DNA of 64,000 nt from Rugamonas rivuli (GTDB taxonomy: Bacteria > Pseudomonadota > Gammaproteobacteria > Burkholderiales > Burkholderiaceae_D), in NCBI RefSeq assembly GCF_009380165.1, contig NZ_WHUF01000001.1:992001-1056000 (forward strand), in the 5' to 3' direction. A program made the translations under genes and the position numbers. Shown piece after piece: positions 8,508 to 17,398 of the stretch; the first letter of the stretch is position 1; every line of letters begins with the position of its first letter. The notes under the pieces were generated by a model. That model did no database searches and had not been told where the DNA came from. It was given only the letters and a program-made list of their open reading frames with translations.

Positions 8508-8678
8508 CCCTCTATAGCCACCGTTTTTTTGGCCCAACTCAAGAGAAAACTGTAAAAGTAGCCCGGATGTTGTCATTTTTCATGTAATTTCACTCTCATC
8601 AGTGATACATTGCGATTTGGTTTTGCAAGTTTCGCGCAGCCACGTTACATGCATAAAATGAAAGATTAAATCCTCGCG

Positions 8679-10403
8679 ATGTTTTCCAGTATCCCTGCCC
8701 CATCCCCGCGTCATGAATTGGATAACCTCATGGAAGAGGCGGGCGATGTTGTCTTCCGCCTCAATCAACTGGGGCAGATACTGTTTGCCAGCAAACGCGC
8801 GGTCGCGCTGATCAACAGCCAGGCGCCGCTTGCCGGCGACACGCTGGCCCGCCTGCTGTCGCTGGACGACCAGGCGCCGCTGAACGCCCTGCTCGCCGAA
8901 GTCGGCGCATCGACCACCTCCCGCCTGCTGGAAGCGCGCATCAAGACCCCGGACGCCGAGATCTGGCACGAACTGCGCATCTCCTGCTACGCCAACCAGC
9001 ACGGCCTGAGCGAACTGCTGGTGGTCGGCCGCGACATGACGGTGCAGCACGCCACCGAAGAACGCCTGCGCCACATGGCCACCCACGATGCCCTGACCGA
9101 GCTGCCCAACCGGCTGCTGCTGTCGGACCGCATGCGCATGGTGATCGCCAACGCGCGCCGTTCCGGCCAGGGCTTCTCGGTCGCCACCATCGGCCTGGAC
9201 GGATTCAAGAAAGTCAACGACGGCCTCGGCCACCCGATCGGCGACGCCGTGCTGCGCACCGCCGCCGCCCGCCTGCGCAAGACCCTGCGCGACAGCGATA
9301 CGCTGGCCCGCGTCGGCGGCGACGAGTTTGTCGCCGTGCTGCCCGGCACCGCCACCGAAGCGCAGATCAAGCTGGTCACCGGCCGCCTGATCGCCACCCT
9401 GCAGTCGCCGTTTGAAATCGAAAACCACGTGATCTACGTCGGCGCCTCGGTCGGCGTGGCGGTCTACCCGCAGCACGCCGAGGACGAAGTGCGCCTGGTC
9501 GCGCTGGCCGACGCCGCCATGTCGCGCGCCAAGGAAACCGGCAAGGCCCGCTGCGTGGTCTACAGCCAGTCGCAGTCCGGGCCGCCGGAGCACGACATCT
9601 CGCTGGAAGCGGCCATGTTCCAGGCCGTGCGCGAGGGCGAGTTCCTGCTGTACTACCAGCCCATCGTCGACGCCCGCACGCGCGAGATCCAGGGCTTCGA
9701 AACGCTGATGCGCTGGAAGCATCCGACGCTGGGCATGGTGCCGCCAGCCCGCTTCATCCCCATCGCCGAGACCAACGGCCTCATCAATTTGCTGGGCGCC
9801 TGGGCGCTGAAGGCCGCCTGCGTGCAGCTGAAGCAGTTCGAGGAGGTCGCCAAGCGCAGCCTGTACATCTCTGTTAATATCAGCCCGCGGCAATTCCGCA
9901 ACGATAAATTTTTAGATGTGCTGGACGATGCGATCGCCTTCTCCGGCCTACTTGGTGAGCAATTGGTATTAGAAATCACAGAAGGCACGCTGATGATAGA
10001 CCCGGTGCATGCCGAGTCCATCCTGTCGAAAATGGCCGAGCGCAATGCCCGCATCGCCATTGACGATTTCGGCACCGGCTATTCCTCGCTCGCCTACCTG
10101 AAGCGCTTCCCCATCTCCGTGTTGAAGATAGACCGCACCTTCATCCGCGACCTGCCCGGTTCGCAGAAGGACGGCGCCATCTGCAACGCCGTGCTCGACC
10201 TGGCCAAGCACCTGGACCTGTCCGTGGTGGCCGAGGGCGTCGAAACCGAAGGCCAGCTGGAATACCTGGAACAGCGCGGCTGCCAGTACATCCAGGGCTA
10301 CCTGACCGGCAAGCCGATGGCCGCCAACGTCGCCATGGCCGCGCTCAAGGAAAGCATCCACGTCAAGGTGGTGCCGGCCGAGCTGCGACAGGTGCTGCAA
10401 TGA
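8679..10403 (+). CDS. PAS-GGDEF-EAL c-di-GMP protein
   Basis: 574 residues: a PAS-like domain (~15-125), GGDEF (~135-295), then EAL (~310-565). The cyclase signature is intact (RVGGDEFVAVLPG), and an RxxD inhibitory site (RDSD) lies five residues before it. The EAL motif reads ETL (GFETLMRWKHP). The other phosphodiesterase residues look intact: N in SVNISPRQF, E in LEITEG, DDFGTGYSSLAYL, VVAEGVET and QGY. It could make and/or degrade c-di-GMP in the cytoplasm; the net activity is unknown. No transmembrane segment is seen. It overlaps the HDOD gene by 4 bases, so the two are translationally coupled. Confidence 0.93.
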   Translation: MFSSIPAPSPRHELDNLMEEAGDVVFRLNQLGQILFASKRAVALINSQAPLAGDTLARLLSLDDQAPLNALLAEVGASTTSRLLEARIKTPDAEIWHELRISCYANQHGLSELLVVGRDMTVQHATEERLRHMATHDALTELPNRLLLSDRMRMVIANARRSGQGFSVATIGLDGFKKVNDGLGHPIGDAVLRTAAARLRKTLRDSDTLARVGGDEFVAVLPGTATEAQIKLVTGRLIATLQSPFEIENHVIYVGASVGVAVYPQHAEDEVRLVALADAAMSRAKETGKARCVVYSQSQSGPPEHDISLEAAMFQAVREGEFLLYYQPIVDARTREIQGFETLMRWKHPTLGMVPPARFIPIAETNGLINLLGAWALKAACVQLKQFEEVAKRSLYISVNISPRQFRNDKFLDVLDDAIAFSGLLGEQLVLEITEGTLMIDPVHAESILSKMAERNARIAIDDFGTGYSSLAYLKRFPISVLKIDRTFIRDLPGSQKDGAICNAVLDLAKHLDLSVVAEGVETEGQLEYLEQRGCQYIQGYLTGKPMAANVAMAALKESIHVKVVPAELRQVLQ

Positions 10404-11896
10404 CCGTGCGTTTCACAGCCGGCACGCCGCTGGGCGAGAGCACGCTGGCGACGCTGTGGGAATGCACGCGCCGGCGCGGCGACATGCCCGGTTTCGCCAA
10501 GGCCATCACCGCCATCCTGGGCGCGATGCGCGGCGAGGACGATCAGGAATTCAACATGACCCGCACCGTGCTGTCCGATCCGGTGCTGACGCAAAAGGTG
10601 CTGCGGCTGGCCAACAGCGGCATGTACTCGGCCTTCGGCCAGCACGTCAACACCGTCTCCAAGGCGGTGCTGGTGCTGGGCACGGAGGCCATCGGCCACC
10701 TGGCGCTCGGCCTGAAGCTGATTGAGGAACTGGCCGCCGGCTCGCCCGACGCCACCGTGGCCCACGTCGAAATGGAAAAGGCCGTGCTGGCCGGGATCGT
10801 CGCCCAGCAGATCGCCTACACGGCCGAAAGCCGCCACGGCGAGGAAGCCGTGGTGTGCTCGATGCTGCACACGCTGGGCCGCATGATGATGACCTTCTAC
10901 ATGCCGGAACGCTGGCACGACCTGCAGCACGCCGCCGACCAGGCCGGCCGCCACATCGACGATGTCGCGCCGGAGATGCTGGGCCTGAGCATGGAAGCCA
11001 TCGGCCACGCCGCCGCCCTGCACTGGGGCCTGCCTGCCACGCTGGTCAACGGCATGCGCAAGGTCACGCCGCCGGAGCCCGGTGCGGAAGTCAGCTCCTC
11101 GGACTGGATCGCCGGCCTGTCGACCATGTCGGCCATGTGCGCCGAATCGCTGTGGCACGACGATCCCGCCGGCGCCGCCGTGGTCAAGGAACTGACCGAG
11201 GCCTACTCCGCCATGCTGGGCGTGGAACCCGCCAACCTGATGCACGCCATCGAGCAGGCCAAGGTGGTGGCCGCCAACGACCTGACCATCGCGCCCTTGT
11301 CGCGCCCTGCGGAACGCCGCGCCAAGGCGCTGGCCAAGACGCGCCAGCGCGCGGCCGGCAACAAGATCCTACTCAGCGGCCTGGCCGACATGCGCGACAT
11401 GCTGGAGACGGCCAACCCGGGCCAGATGGTGCAGATCGCACTGGAAACCGTCTACAAGGGACTGGACTTCTCGCGCGCGGTGGCCTTCGTCCGCAACCGC
11501 AAGGACAACCAGTATGCCGCCAAGATCAGCTTCGGCGAAGGCAGCAAGGAGCTGCTGCCGGCGCTGACCTTCGACGACGCCTACGAACCGAATGTCTTCC
11601 ACGCCGCGCTCAATAGCGACCGCGTGATCTTCATCGAAAACGCCCGCGACGCCAAGTTCGCCGCCAAGCTGCCGTTGTGGTGGAAGAGTTCATTATCCGA
11701 AGCGCGCAGCTTCGTGATCCTGCCGCTGTCGGCCAACGGCCAGCCGGCAGGCTTCCTGTATGGCGACTGGGACGATTCCTTCCCGCCGATTCAATTGAGC
11801 CAGACCGAGTTCTCGCTGTTGAACGACATGCGCGCGCTGGTGGTGCGGGCGGTCGAGCGCCGCCACAAACTGGAAGCCGTCACCAGCCGCAGCTAG
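10400..11896 (+). CDS. HDOD-domain signalling protein with C-terminal GAF-like domain
   Basis: 498 residues. Residues ~20-270 form an HDOD domain (DPVLTQKVLRLANSGMYSAF, then TVSKAVLVLGTEAIGHLALG), a non-catalytic relative of HD hydrolases found with c-di-GMP and stress signalling. Residues ~320-490 look GAF-like (ALETVYKGLDFSRAVAFVRN). No DNA-binding domain is seen. The ATGA overlap with the preceding GGDEF-EAL gene argues that the two act in one pathway. Output is unknown. Confidence 0.85.
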   Translation: MTVRFTAGTPLGESTLATLWECTRRRGDMPGFAKAITAILGAMRGEDDQEFNMTRTVLSDPVLTQKVLRLANSGMYSAFGQHVNTVSKAVLVLGTEAIGHLALGLKLIEELAAGSPDATVAHVEMEKAVLAGIVAQQIAYTAESRHGEEAVVCSMLHTLGRMMMTFYMPERWHDLQHAADQAGRHIDDVAPEMLGLSMEAIGHAAALHWGLPATLVNGMRKVTPPEPGAEVSSSDWIAGLSTMSAMCAESLWHDDPAGAAVVKELTEAYSAMLGVEPANLMHAIEQAKVVAANDLTIAPLSRPAERRAKALAKTRQRAAGNKILLSGLADMRDMLETANPGQMVQIALETVYKGLDFSRAVAFVRNRKDNQYAAKISFGEGSKELLPALTFDDAYEPNVFHAALNSDRVIFIENARDAKFAAKLPLWWKSSLSEARSFVILPLSANGQPAGFLYGDWDDSFPPIQLSQTEFSLLNDMRALVVRAVERRHKLEAVTSRS

Positions 11897-11904
11897 CAAG
11901 CAGG

Positions 11905-13056
11905 CTAGTGGCCGTCGCGCTCCTGCCAGCGGTAGGACAGCACGGCGGCCAGCGAAGAGCACAACACCAGCACGGCCGCCACGTAGTACACCGACTGCGG
12001 CCCCGCCCTCTCCCACCACTGCGCCAGGAACAGCCCGCCCAGCGAGCCGCCCACGCCATACGAAATGCTCATGTACAGCGCCTGCCCGCGCGCCTGCAAG
12101 GGCCCGGAGAACCAGCGCTGCAAGGTCATCACGCACGACGAGTGATGCAGCGCGAACGTGGCCGCGTGCATGATCTGCGCCACGACCAGCAACCACACCA
12201 CCTGCGGGCCGAAGCCTATCATCAGGAAGCGCACCAGCGCCACGGCCAGCGTCACATACATCATGACCTTGGCGCCCCAGCGCCGGAACAGCGGCGCCTG
12301 GTAATAGAACAGCAGCACCTCGGCCAGCACGCCCAGCGACCACATGCCGCCGATCACGGTCTTGCTGTAGCCGTTGCGCTCCAGGTAGAGCGAATAGAAG
12401 GTGTACAGCGAAGTGTGGGCCGAGACCATCAGCGCGGTCGACGCGAAGAAGGCGATCACCTCGCGCCGGCGCAGCAGCGACATCAACGGCGGCGGCGCCG
12501 TCTTGTGCTGGCGGCGCGGCACGTCCTTCAGGCGGAAGGCGGCGGCGATGGTCAGCACCAGCAGCGCGGCGGCCACCCACGGCAGCGAGACGATGCCGTA
12601 GTGCTCCAGCGCGTACGAGGCCAGCGTGACGGAGACGATGAAGCCGATCGAACCCCACATGCGGATGCGGCCATAGAAGGTCAGGTCGCCGCGCATCTCG
12701 GACAGCATCAGCGCCTCGCAGATCGGCGCCTGGCCGCTGGTGAACAGGTTCAGCACGATCATGGCCAGCATGAAGTGGGTGAAGGTGCTGCCGAACAGGA
12801 AGCCTGAGAAGCCGACCAGCGCGGCAAAGCCGGCCATGCGCAGCACCAGCACGCGGCGGTCGTAGTGGTCGGCGACGTAGCCCCAGACGTTGGGGCCGAC
12901 GATGCGCAGCACCTGGATCATCGACATCAGCACGCCGATCTGCGCCACCGTCATGCCGTGGTCGGCGAAGAACAGCGTGGCGTAGGTGCTCCAGGTTCCA
13001 GCGTGTGCGTAGTAGCAGAAGAGGAATAAAGCGAAGCTGAAGGCTTGTACCGGCAC
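11905..13056 (-). CDS. MFS transporter (MFS_1-like / HcaT-type)
   Basis: 383 residues and about 12 hydrophobic segments, the usual size for the small MFS subgroup related to 3-phenylpropionate permease and nucleoside transporters (start MPVQAFSFALFLFCYYAHAG). The loop 2-3 motif is GYVADHYDRRVLVL, close to the MFS consensus GxxxDrxGRR. It is an inner-membrane protein; substrate and direction cannot be inferred. It begins 3 bases after the aroC stop on the same strand, so it is probably expressed with aroC. Confidence 0.85.
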   Translation of the reverse strand: MPVQAFSFALFLFCYYAHAGTWSTYATLFFADHGMTVAQIGVLMSMIQVLRIVGPNVWGYVADHYDRRVLVLRMAGFAALVGFSGFLFGSTFTHFMLAMIVLNLFTSGQAPICEALMLSEMRGDLTFYGRIRMWGSIGFIVSVTLASYALEHYGIVSLPWVAAALLVLTIAAAFRLKDVPRRQHKTAPPPLMSLLRRREVIAFFASTALMVSAHTSLYTFYSLYLERNGYSKTVIGGMWSLGVLAEVLLFYYQAPLFRRWGAKVMMYVTLAVALVRFLMIGFGPQVVWLLVVAQIMHAATFALHHSSCVMTLQRWFSGPLQARGQALYMSISYGVGGSLGGLFLAQWWERAGPQSVYYVAAVLVLCSSLAAVLSYRWQERDGH

Positions 13057-13059
13057 CGC

Positions 13060-14178
13060 TTAGCGGGCGGCCGGCGGCATGGCCGGCGCGATGTTCGGGG
13101 TTGCCACGCGCACGTCGCCGCACTGCGCGCGGTGCATCAGCGCGTGGTCGATCAGCACCAGCGCCAGCATGGCTTCGGCGATCGGCGTGGCGCGGATGCC
13201 GACGCACGGATCGTGGCGGCCGAAGGTTTCGACCATCACCGGGTTGCCGTCCTTGTCGATCGACTGGCGCGGCGTGCGGATCGACGAAGTCGGCTTGATG
13301 GCGATCGACACCGTGATGTCCTGGCCGGTCGAGATACCGCCCAGCACGCCGCCGGCGTTGTTGCCGATGAAGCCGGTAGGCGTCAGCGAGTCGCCGTGCA
13401 CGGAACCCTTCTGCTCCACCGACTTGAAGCCGGCGCCGATTTCCACGCCCTTGACGGCGTTGATGCCCATCATCGCGTAGGCGATGTCGGCGTCGAGCTT
13501 GTCGTAGATGGGCTGGCCGAGGCCGACCGGAATATTCTGCGCGATGACGTCGATGCGCGCGCCGATCGAGTCGCCGGCCTTGCGCAGTTCGTCCATCGCA
13601 TCTTCCATGCGGGCGATCAGGGCGGCGTCGCCGCTGGCCGCGAAGAACGGATTGTCGTGCACGTGCGACCAGTCCTGGAACGGCACGACGATGTCGCCGA
13701 GCTGGCTCATGCAGCCCTTGAACACGGTGCCGTACTGCTGGTTCAGCCATTTCTTGGCGATGGCCGCGGCGCCCACCACCGGCGCCGTCAGGCGGGCCGA
13801 GGAGCGGCCGCCGCCGCGCGGGTCGCGTACGCCATACTTGTGCCAATAGGTGTAGTCTGCATGACCTGGGCGGAAACTCTCGGTGATGTTGCCGTAGTCC
13901 TTGCTGCGCTGGTCCTCATTGCGGATCAGCAGCGCGATCGGCGTGCCGGTCGTCACGCCCTGGTAGACGCCGGACAGGATCTCCACCGTATCTGGCTCCT
14001 TGCGCTGGGTCACGTGGCGCGAGGTGCCCGGCTTGCGGCGGTCCAGTTCCGGCTGGATGTCCGCTTCCGACAAAGGCAATCCCGGTGGGCAGCCATCGAT
14101 CACACAACCAATCGCGGGACCGTGCGACTCACCGAAGGTAGTAACTGAGAACAACTTGCCAAATGTATTGCCGGACAT
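13060..14178 (-). CDS. aroC: Chorismate synthase
   Basis: 372 residues. It catalyses the last step of the shikimate pathway (EPSP to chorismate, needing reduced FMN). Signatures are [18 protein letters not shown] near the N-terminus, [20 protein letters not shown] and [10 protein letters not shown], and [17 protein letters not shown] near the C-terminus. I chose ATG at 14178 because [20 protein letters not shown] is the family start; the frame is open 46 codons further upstream but lacks family similarity there. No clear Shine-Dalgarno is visible. It is probably co-transcribed with the downstream MFS gene. Confidence 0.96.
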   Translation of the reverse strand: MSGNTFGKLFSVTTFGESHGPAIGCVIDGCPPGLPLSEADIQPELDRRKPGTSRHVTQRKEPDTVEILSGVYQGVTTGTPIALLIRNEDQRSKDYGNITESFRPGHADYTYWHKYGVRDPRGGGRSSARLTAPVVGAAAIAKKWLNQQYGTVFKGCMSQLGDIVVPFQDWSHVHDNPFFAASGDAALIARMEDAMDELRKAGDSIGARIDVIAQNIPVGLGQPIYDKLDADIAYAMMGINAVKGVEIGAGFKSVEQKGSVHGDSLTPTGFIGNNAGGVLGGISTGQDITVSIAIKPTSSIRTPRQSIDKDGNPVMVETFGRHDPCVGIRATPIAEAMLALVLIDHALMHRAQCGDVRVATPNIAPAMPPAAR

Positions 14179-14430
14179 AGGAAGAGAATCTTTGGAAAAA
14201 GGTGGAAAGTACCTAATTCTACCAGCCTGCCGCGCTTGGCGTCCGGCCGGCACAATAATTTCCACAAAGCAAGTTTCTATTGGTAAAATATCATTCTTCC
14301 GTTGTAAGCATGGCAAACTTGCGCGCCGGTATGCAACGTTCTGTATAAAGCGCTGGAAATCCGCGTTCTTTTTAACAATTCGCTATATACTTGATCTCAA
14401 GAACACCGAGAAATCCTGGAGAAGCTACAC

Positions 14431-16692
14431 ATGCCCCCACCGATCACACCCCTTGCGCAACCCAAGGATGATCACGACGATCTGGTATTCTTAGAAGAGC
14501 ATCCGGCGGCGCCTGCGGTACCGGGCGCCCGCAACGTATGGCGGGTCATGATTATCGACGACGACGAAGACGTCCACTCGACCACCACCTTTGCGCTCGG
14601 CAACCTCGACATGCAACAGCGCCCGCTGGAATTCGTGCACGCGTATTCGGCCGGCCAGGCGCGCGAACTGTTAAAGCACGAATCCGAAATCGCCGTCATC
14701 CTGCTGGACGTGGTGATGGAGCAGGACGACGCCGGCCTGCATCTGGTGCGCTACATCCGCGAGACGCTGAACCTGGCCGACGTGCGCATCATCCTGCGCA
14801 CCGGGCAGCCCGGCTATGCGCCGGAGATCGACGCCATCCGCGATTTCGACATCAACGACTACAAGACCAAGTCCGAGCTGACCCGCATCAAGCTGTTCAC
14901 CACGGTGACGGCGGCGATCCGCTCCTACGAACAAATCCGCAAGATCAACGACAGCCGCCGCGGCCTGAACCAGATCGTCCACGCCAGCACCCAGCTGATG
15001 GCGCTGCACGGCGTGCAGAACTTCGCCTCCGGCGTGCTGACCCAGATCACCGACCTGCTCGGCCAGGACGGCAACGGCGTGCTGTGCGTGCAGGAGTGCC
15101 CGGACGACGGCTGCCACGAGCTGATGGTCATGGCCACCGCCGGCAGCTACCGCCACCTCGACAACACCACGCTGTGCAATGTCGAGCACAAGCACATCTA
15201 CGACGCCATGGAGCTGACCCTGGGCCAGCGCCGCAATGTCTACGGGCCGGACTTCATCACGCTGTACTTCGCGGGCAAGGCCAGCCGCGACTTCGTCGCC
15301 TACCTGGAAGTGGGCCGCGCGCCGACCGAGATCGACGAGCGCCTGCTGGAGGTGTTCTGCGCCAACGTGGCCGTCGGCCTGGACAACGTAGAGCTCGTGA
15401 CGCACCTGCACAACGCCGCCTTCTACGATCAGTTATCGAAGCTGCCCAACCGCACCCGCCTGGTCGAGATCCTCGACGCCACGCTGTCCGGCCCCGCGCG
15501 CGACGACGCCACGCTATCGCTGGTCGACCTGGACCACTTCGCCGAGACCAACGATGCGCTGGGCCACCAGTTCGGCGACACGCTGCTGGTCGCCGTCGCC
15601 GGCCGCCTGCAAACGCAGCTGGGCGGCCAGCTGACGGTGGCGCGCATCGGCGGCGACATCTTCTGCGTTCTGGGCGATTCGTCGCAGGTCAACCCGGCCA
15701 ACATCCTGGCGCTGTTCCAGCATCCGTTCAGCATCGACGGCCAGGACGTGCAGCTGTCCGCCACGCTGGGATTGGTGCGCCTGGGCGAACACGAAGGCAG
15801 CGGCGCCGACGCGCTGAAAGATGCCGACATCGCCCTGAAGCGCGCCAAGTCGCAGCAGCGCGCCGGCCACTTCTACTTCTCCCGCTCGATGGGCGTGGAA
15901 ATCCGCGAACGCGTGCGCATGATGCACGCGCTGCGCACGGCCTTCGGCCAGAACCAGCTGTTCGTGGTGTACCAGCCGCAGATCGACCTCGCCACACGCC
16001 GCCCTGTGGGCGCCGAAGCGCTGCTGCGCTGGCAGACGCCGGACGGCAAGTTCATCTCGCCGGACCGCTTCATTCCCATCGCCGAGTATTCGGGCCTGAT
16101 CATCGACCTGGGCGAATGGGTCATGCGCACCGCCTGCCGCGAGCTGGTGGACCTGCGCAAGGCCGGCCACCAGAACTTCATGATGTCGATTAACGTCTCG
16201 CAGGTGCAGTTCCGCCATCCGCATTTCCTCGAGATGCTGCGCAAGGCGCTTGAAGATACGGGCGCTCCGCCGGAATTCGTCGAACTGGAAATCACCGAAT
16301 CGATGGCGATGGAAGAACCGGACCTGCTGATCAAGATGCTGGCCCAGATCAAGCAGACCGGCGTCAGCATCGCGATCGACGATTTCGGCACCGGCTTCTC
16401 GTCGCTGTCCTACCTGCAGCGCCTGCAGATCGACCGCCTGAAAATAGACCGTGCTTTCGTCACCGAGATCACCGGCTCCGCGCGCGGCAGCAGCATCGCC
16501 GAGATGGTGATCCAGCTGGGCCGCAACCTCGGCCTGGCCGTGATCGCGGAAGGCGTGGAAGACGAACGCCAGGCGCAGATACTGCAAGCGCTGGGCTGCC
16601 CGCTGGCGCAAGGCTTCCTGTTCGCGCGGCCGATGACGGCGACAGCGCTCAACGGCTGGTTGAGCAACGACGCGCTGGAAGGCGCGGCATAA
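14431..16692 (+). CDS. Response regulator with DUF3369, degenerate GGDEF and EAL domains
   Basis: 753 residues: a short N-terminal tail, REC (~36-165; acidic pocket IIDDDEDVHS, phospho-Asp in VILLDVVMEQ, Lys in NDYKTKSEL), DUF3369 (~170-315), GGDEF (~325-480) and EAL (~495-745). The cyclase signature is degenerate (IGGDIF at ~407-412), so no cyclase activity is expected. The EAL domain is intact: GAEALLRW, SINVSQVQF, LEITESMAME, IDDFGTGFSSLSYL, VIAEGVED. It is probably a phosphorylation-controlled c-di-GMP phosphodiesterase. GGAG lies upstream of the ATG. No cognate kinase adjoins it. Confidence 0.93.
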   Translation: MPPPITPLAQPKDDHDDLVFLEEHPAAPAVPGARNVWRVMIIDDDEDVHSTTTFALGNLDMQQRPLEFVHAYSAGQARELLKHESEIAVILLDVVMEQDDAGLHLVRYIRETLNLADVRIILRTGQPGYAPEIDAIRDFDINDYKTKSELTRIKLFTTVTAAIRSYEQIRKINDSRRGLNQIVHASTQLMALHGVQNFASGVLTQITDLLGQDGNGVLCVQECPDDGCHELMVMATAGSYRHLDNTTLCNVEHKHIYDAMELTLGQRRNVYGPDFITLYFAGKASRDFVAYLEVGRAPTEIDERLLEVFCANVAVGLDNVELVTHLHNAAFYDQLSKLPNRTRLVEILDATLSGPARDDATLSLVDLDHFAETNDALGHQFGDTLLVAVAGRLQTQLGGQLTVARIGGDIFCVLGDSSQVNPANILALFQHPFSIDGQDVQLSATLGLVRLGEHEGSGADALKDADIALKRAKSQQRAGHFYFSRSMGVEIRERVRMMHALRTAFGQNQLFVVYQPQIDLATRRPVGAEALLRWQTPDGKFISPDRFIPIAEYSGLIIDLGEWVMRTACRELVDLRKAGHQNFMMSINVSQVQFRHPHFLEMLRKALEDTGAPPEFVELEITESMAMEEPDLLIKMLAQIKQTGVSIAIDDFGTGFSSLSYLQRLQIDRLKIDRAFVTEITGSARGSSIAEMVIQLGRNLGLAVIAEGVEDERQAQILQALGCPLAQGFLFARPMTATALNGWLSNDALEGAA

Positions 16693-16694
16693 TA

Positions 16695-16721
16695 AAAAAC
16701 GCCATCCTCGGATGGCGTTTT
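16695..16721. terminator. Bidirectional Rho-independent terminator
   Basis: Near-perfect hairpin AAAACGCCATC-CTCG-GATGGCGTTTT with A-rich and T-rich flanks on both sides, between the convergent phosphodiesterase and CBS genes. Confidence 0.92.
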
Positions 16722-16746
16722 ATTTTGTGGGCGCTGCCCGCTGAAC

Positions 16747-17202
16747 TTAGTCGGATTGGTCAGCCGTTTCGGCCGGCCAGTCGCGGATGTAAGCCTTGAG
16801 CATGCGGTTCTCGAAGCTTTGCGCTTCCAGCACCGCGCGCGCGACGTCGTAGAAGGAGATCACGCCGAGGATGGTTTTCGCGTTCATCACCGGCAGATAG
16901 CGCGCGTGCTTTTCCAGCATGATGCGGCGCACTTCATTGACTTCGGTATCCGGCGTGACAGTGATCGGATGATCGTCCATGTGCTTGCGCACCGTGCCGG
17001 CGCCGACGGTGCCGCCGTTTTCGTGCAACGCGCGCAGCACTTCGCGGAAGGTCAGCATGCCGGCCAGGTCGCCGAATTCCATGACCACCAGTGAGCCGAT
17101 GTCTTTTTCCGCCATCGTGTTGGCGGCGTCCGCCAACGGCTGGTCAGGAGAAATCGTATAAAGAATGCTGCCTTTAACCTGAAGAATTTCGGAGACTTTC
17201 AT
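16747..17202 (-). CDS. CBS-domain pair protein
   Basis: 151 residues with two CBS motifs (Bateman module): residues ~8-65 (ISPDQPLADAANTMAEKDIG, then LAGMLTFREVLRAL) and ~78-135 (VTPDTEVNEVRRIMLEKHAR, then ILGVISFYDVARAVLE). Such small proteins bind adenine nucleotides such as AMP, ATP or NAD and modulate partners. No other domain is present and the partner is unknown. It is monocistronic, with a bidirectional terminator at its 3' end. Two copies of TGTAGCCT 17 bases apart (17256-17263 and 17273-17280) lie in its upstream region, with no known meaning. Confidence 0.9.
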   Translation of the reverse strand: MKVSEILQVKGSILYTISPDQPLADAANTMAEKDIGSLVVMEFGDLAGMLTFREVLRALHENGGTVGAGTVRKHMDDHPITVTPDTEVNEVRRIMLEKHARYLPVMNAKTILGVISFYDVARAVLEAQSFENRMLKAYIRDWPAETADQSD

Positions 17203-17398
17203 TTTGGGCCGTCCTGTCCGCTGATATGGGCTATGTGAATGGAGTTTCTAGTTATTGTAGCCTTATAGCGAATGTAGCCTATGCCCGGCAAAAAATCCAG
17301 CGATCTGGATAAGCAAATCGCAACATTTTTACAGCGCTGTTGCCCAGTCGCGATTCAGGGTAGGATGCCGGGCATTCCTATAACTCTAACGAGACCCT

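Noticed and set aside
11693..13846. 717-codon minus-strand frame across the MFS and aroC genes
   Set aside because: Arg/Ala-rich shadow frame produced by high GC; the MFS and AroC proteins in the same region have clear family matches.
14179..14316. 46-residue N-terminal extension of AroC
   Set aside because: The added residues lack similarity to the family, whose N-terminus begins at [10 protein letters not shown].
17256..17280. Direct repeat TGTAGCCT, 17 bases apart, upstream of the CBS gene
   Set aside because: Only two copies of 8 bases and no known binding-site match; left as a note in the CBS entry.
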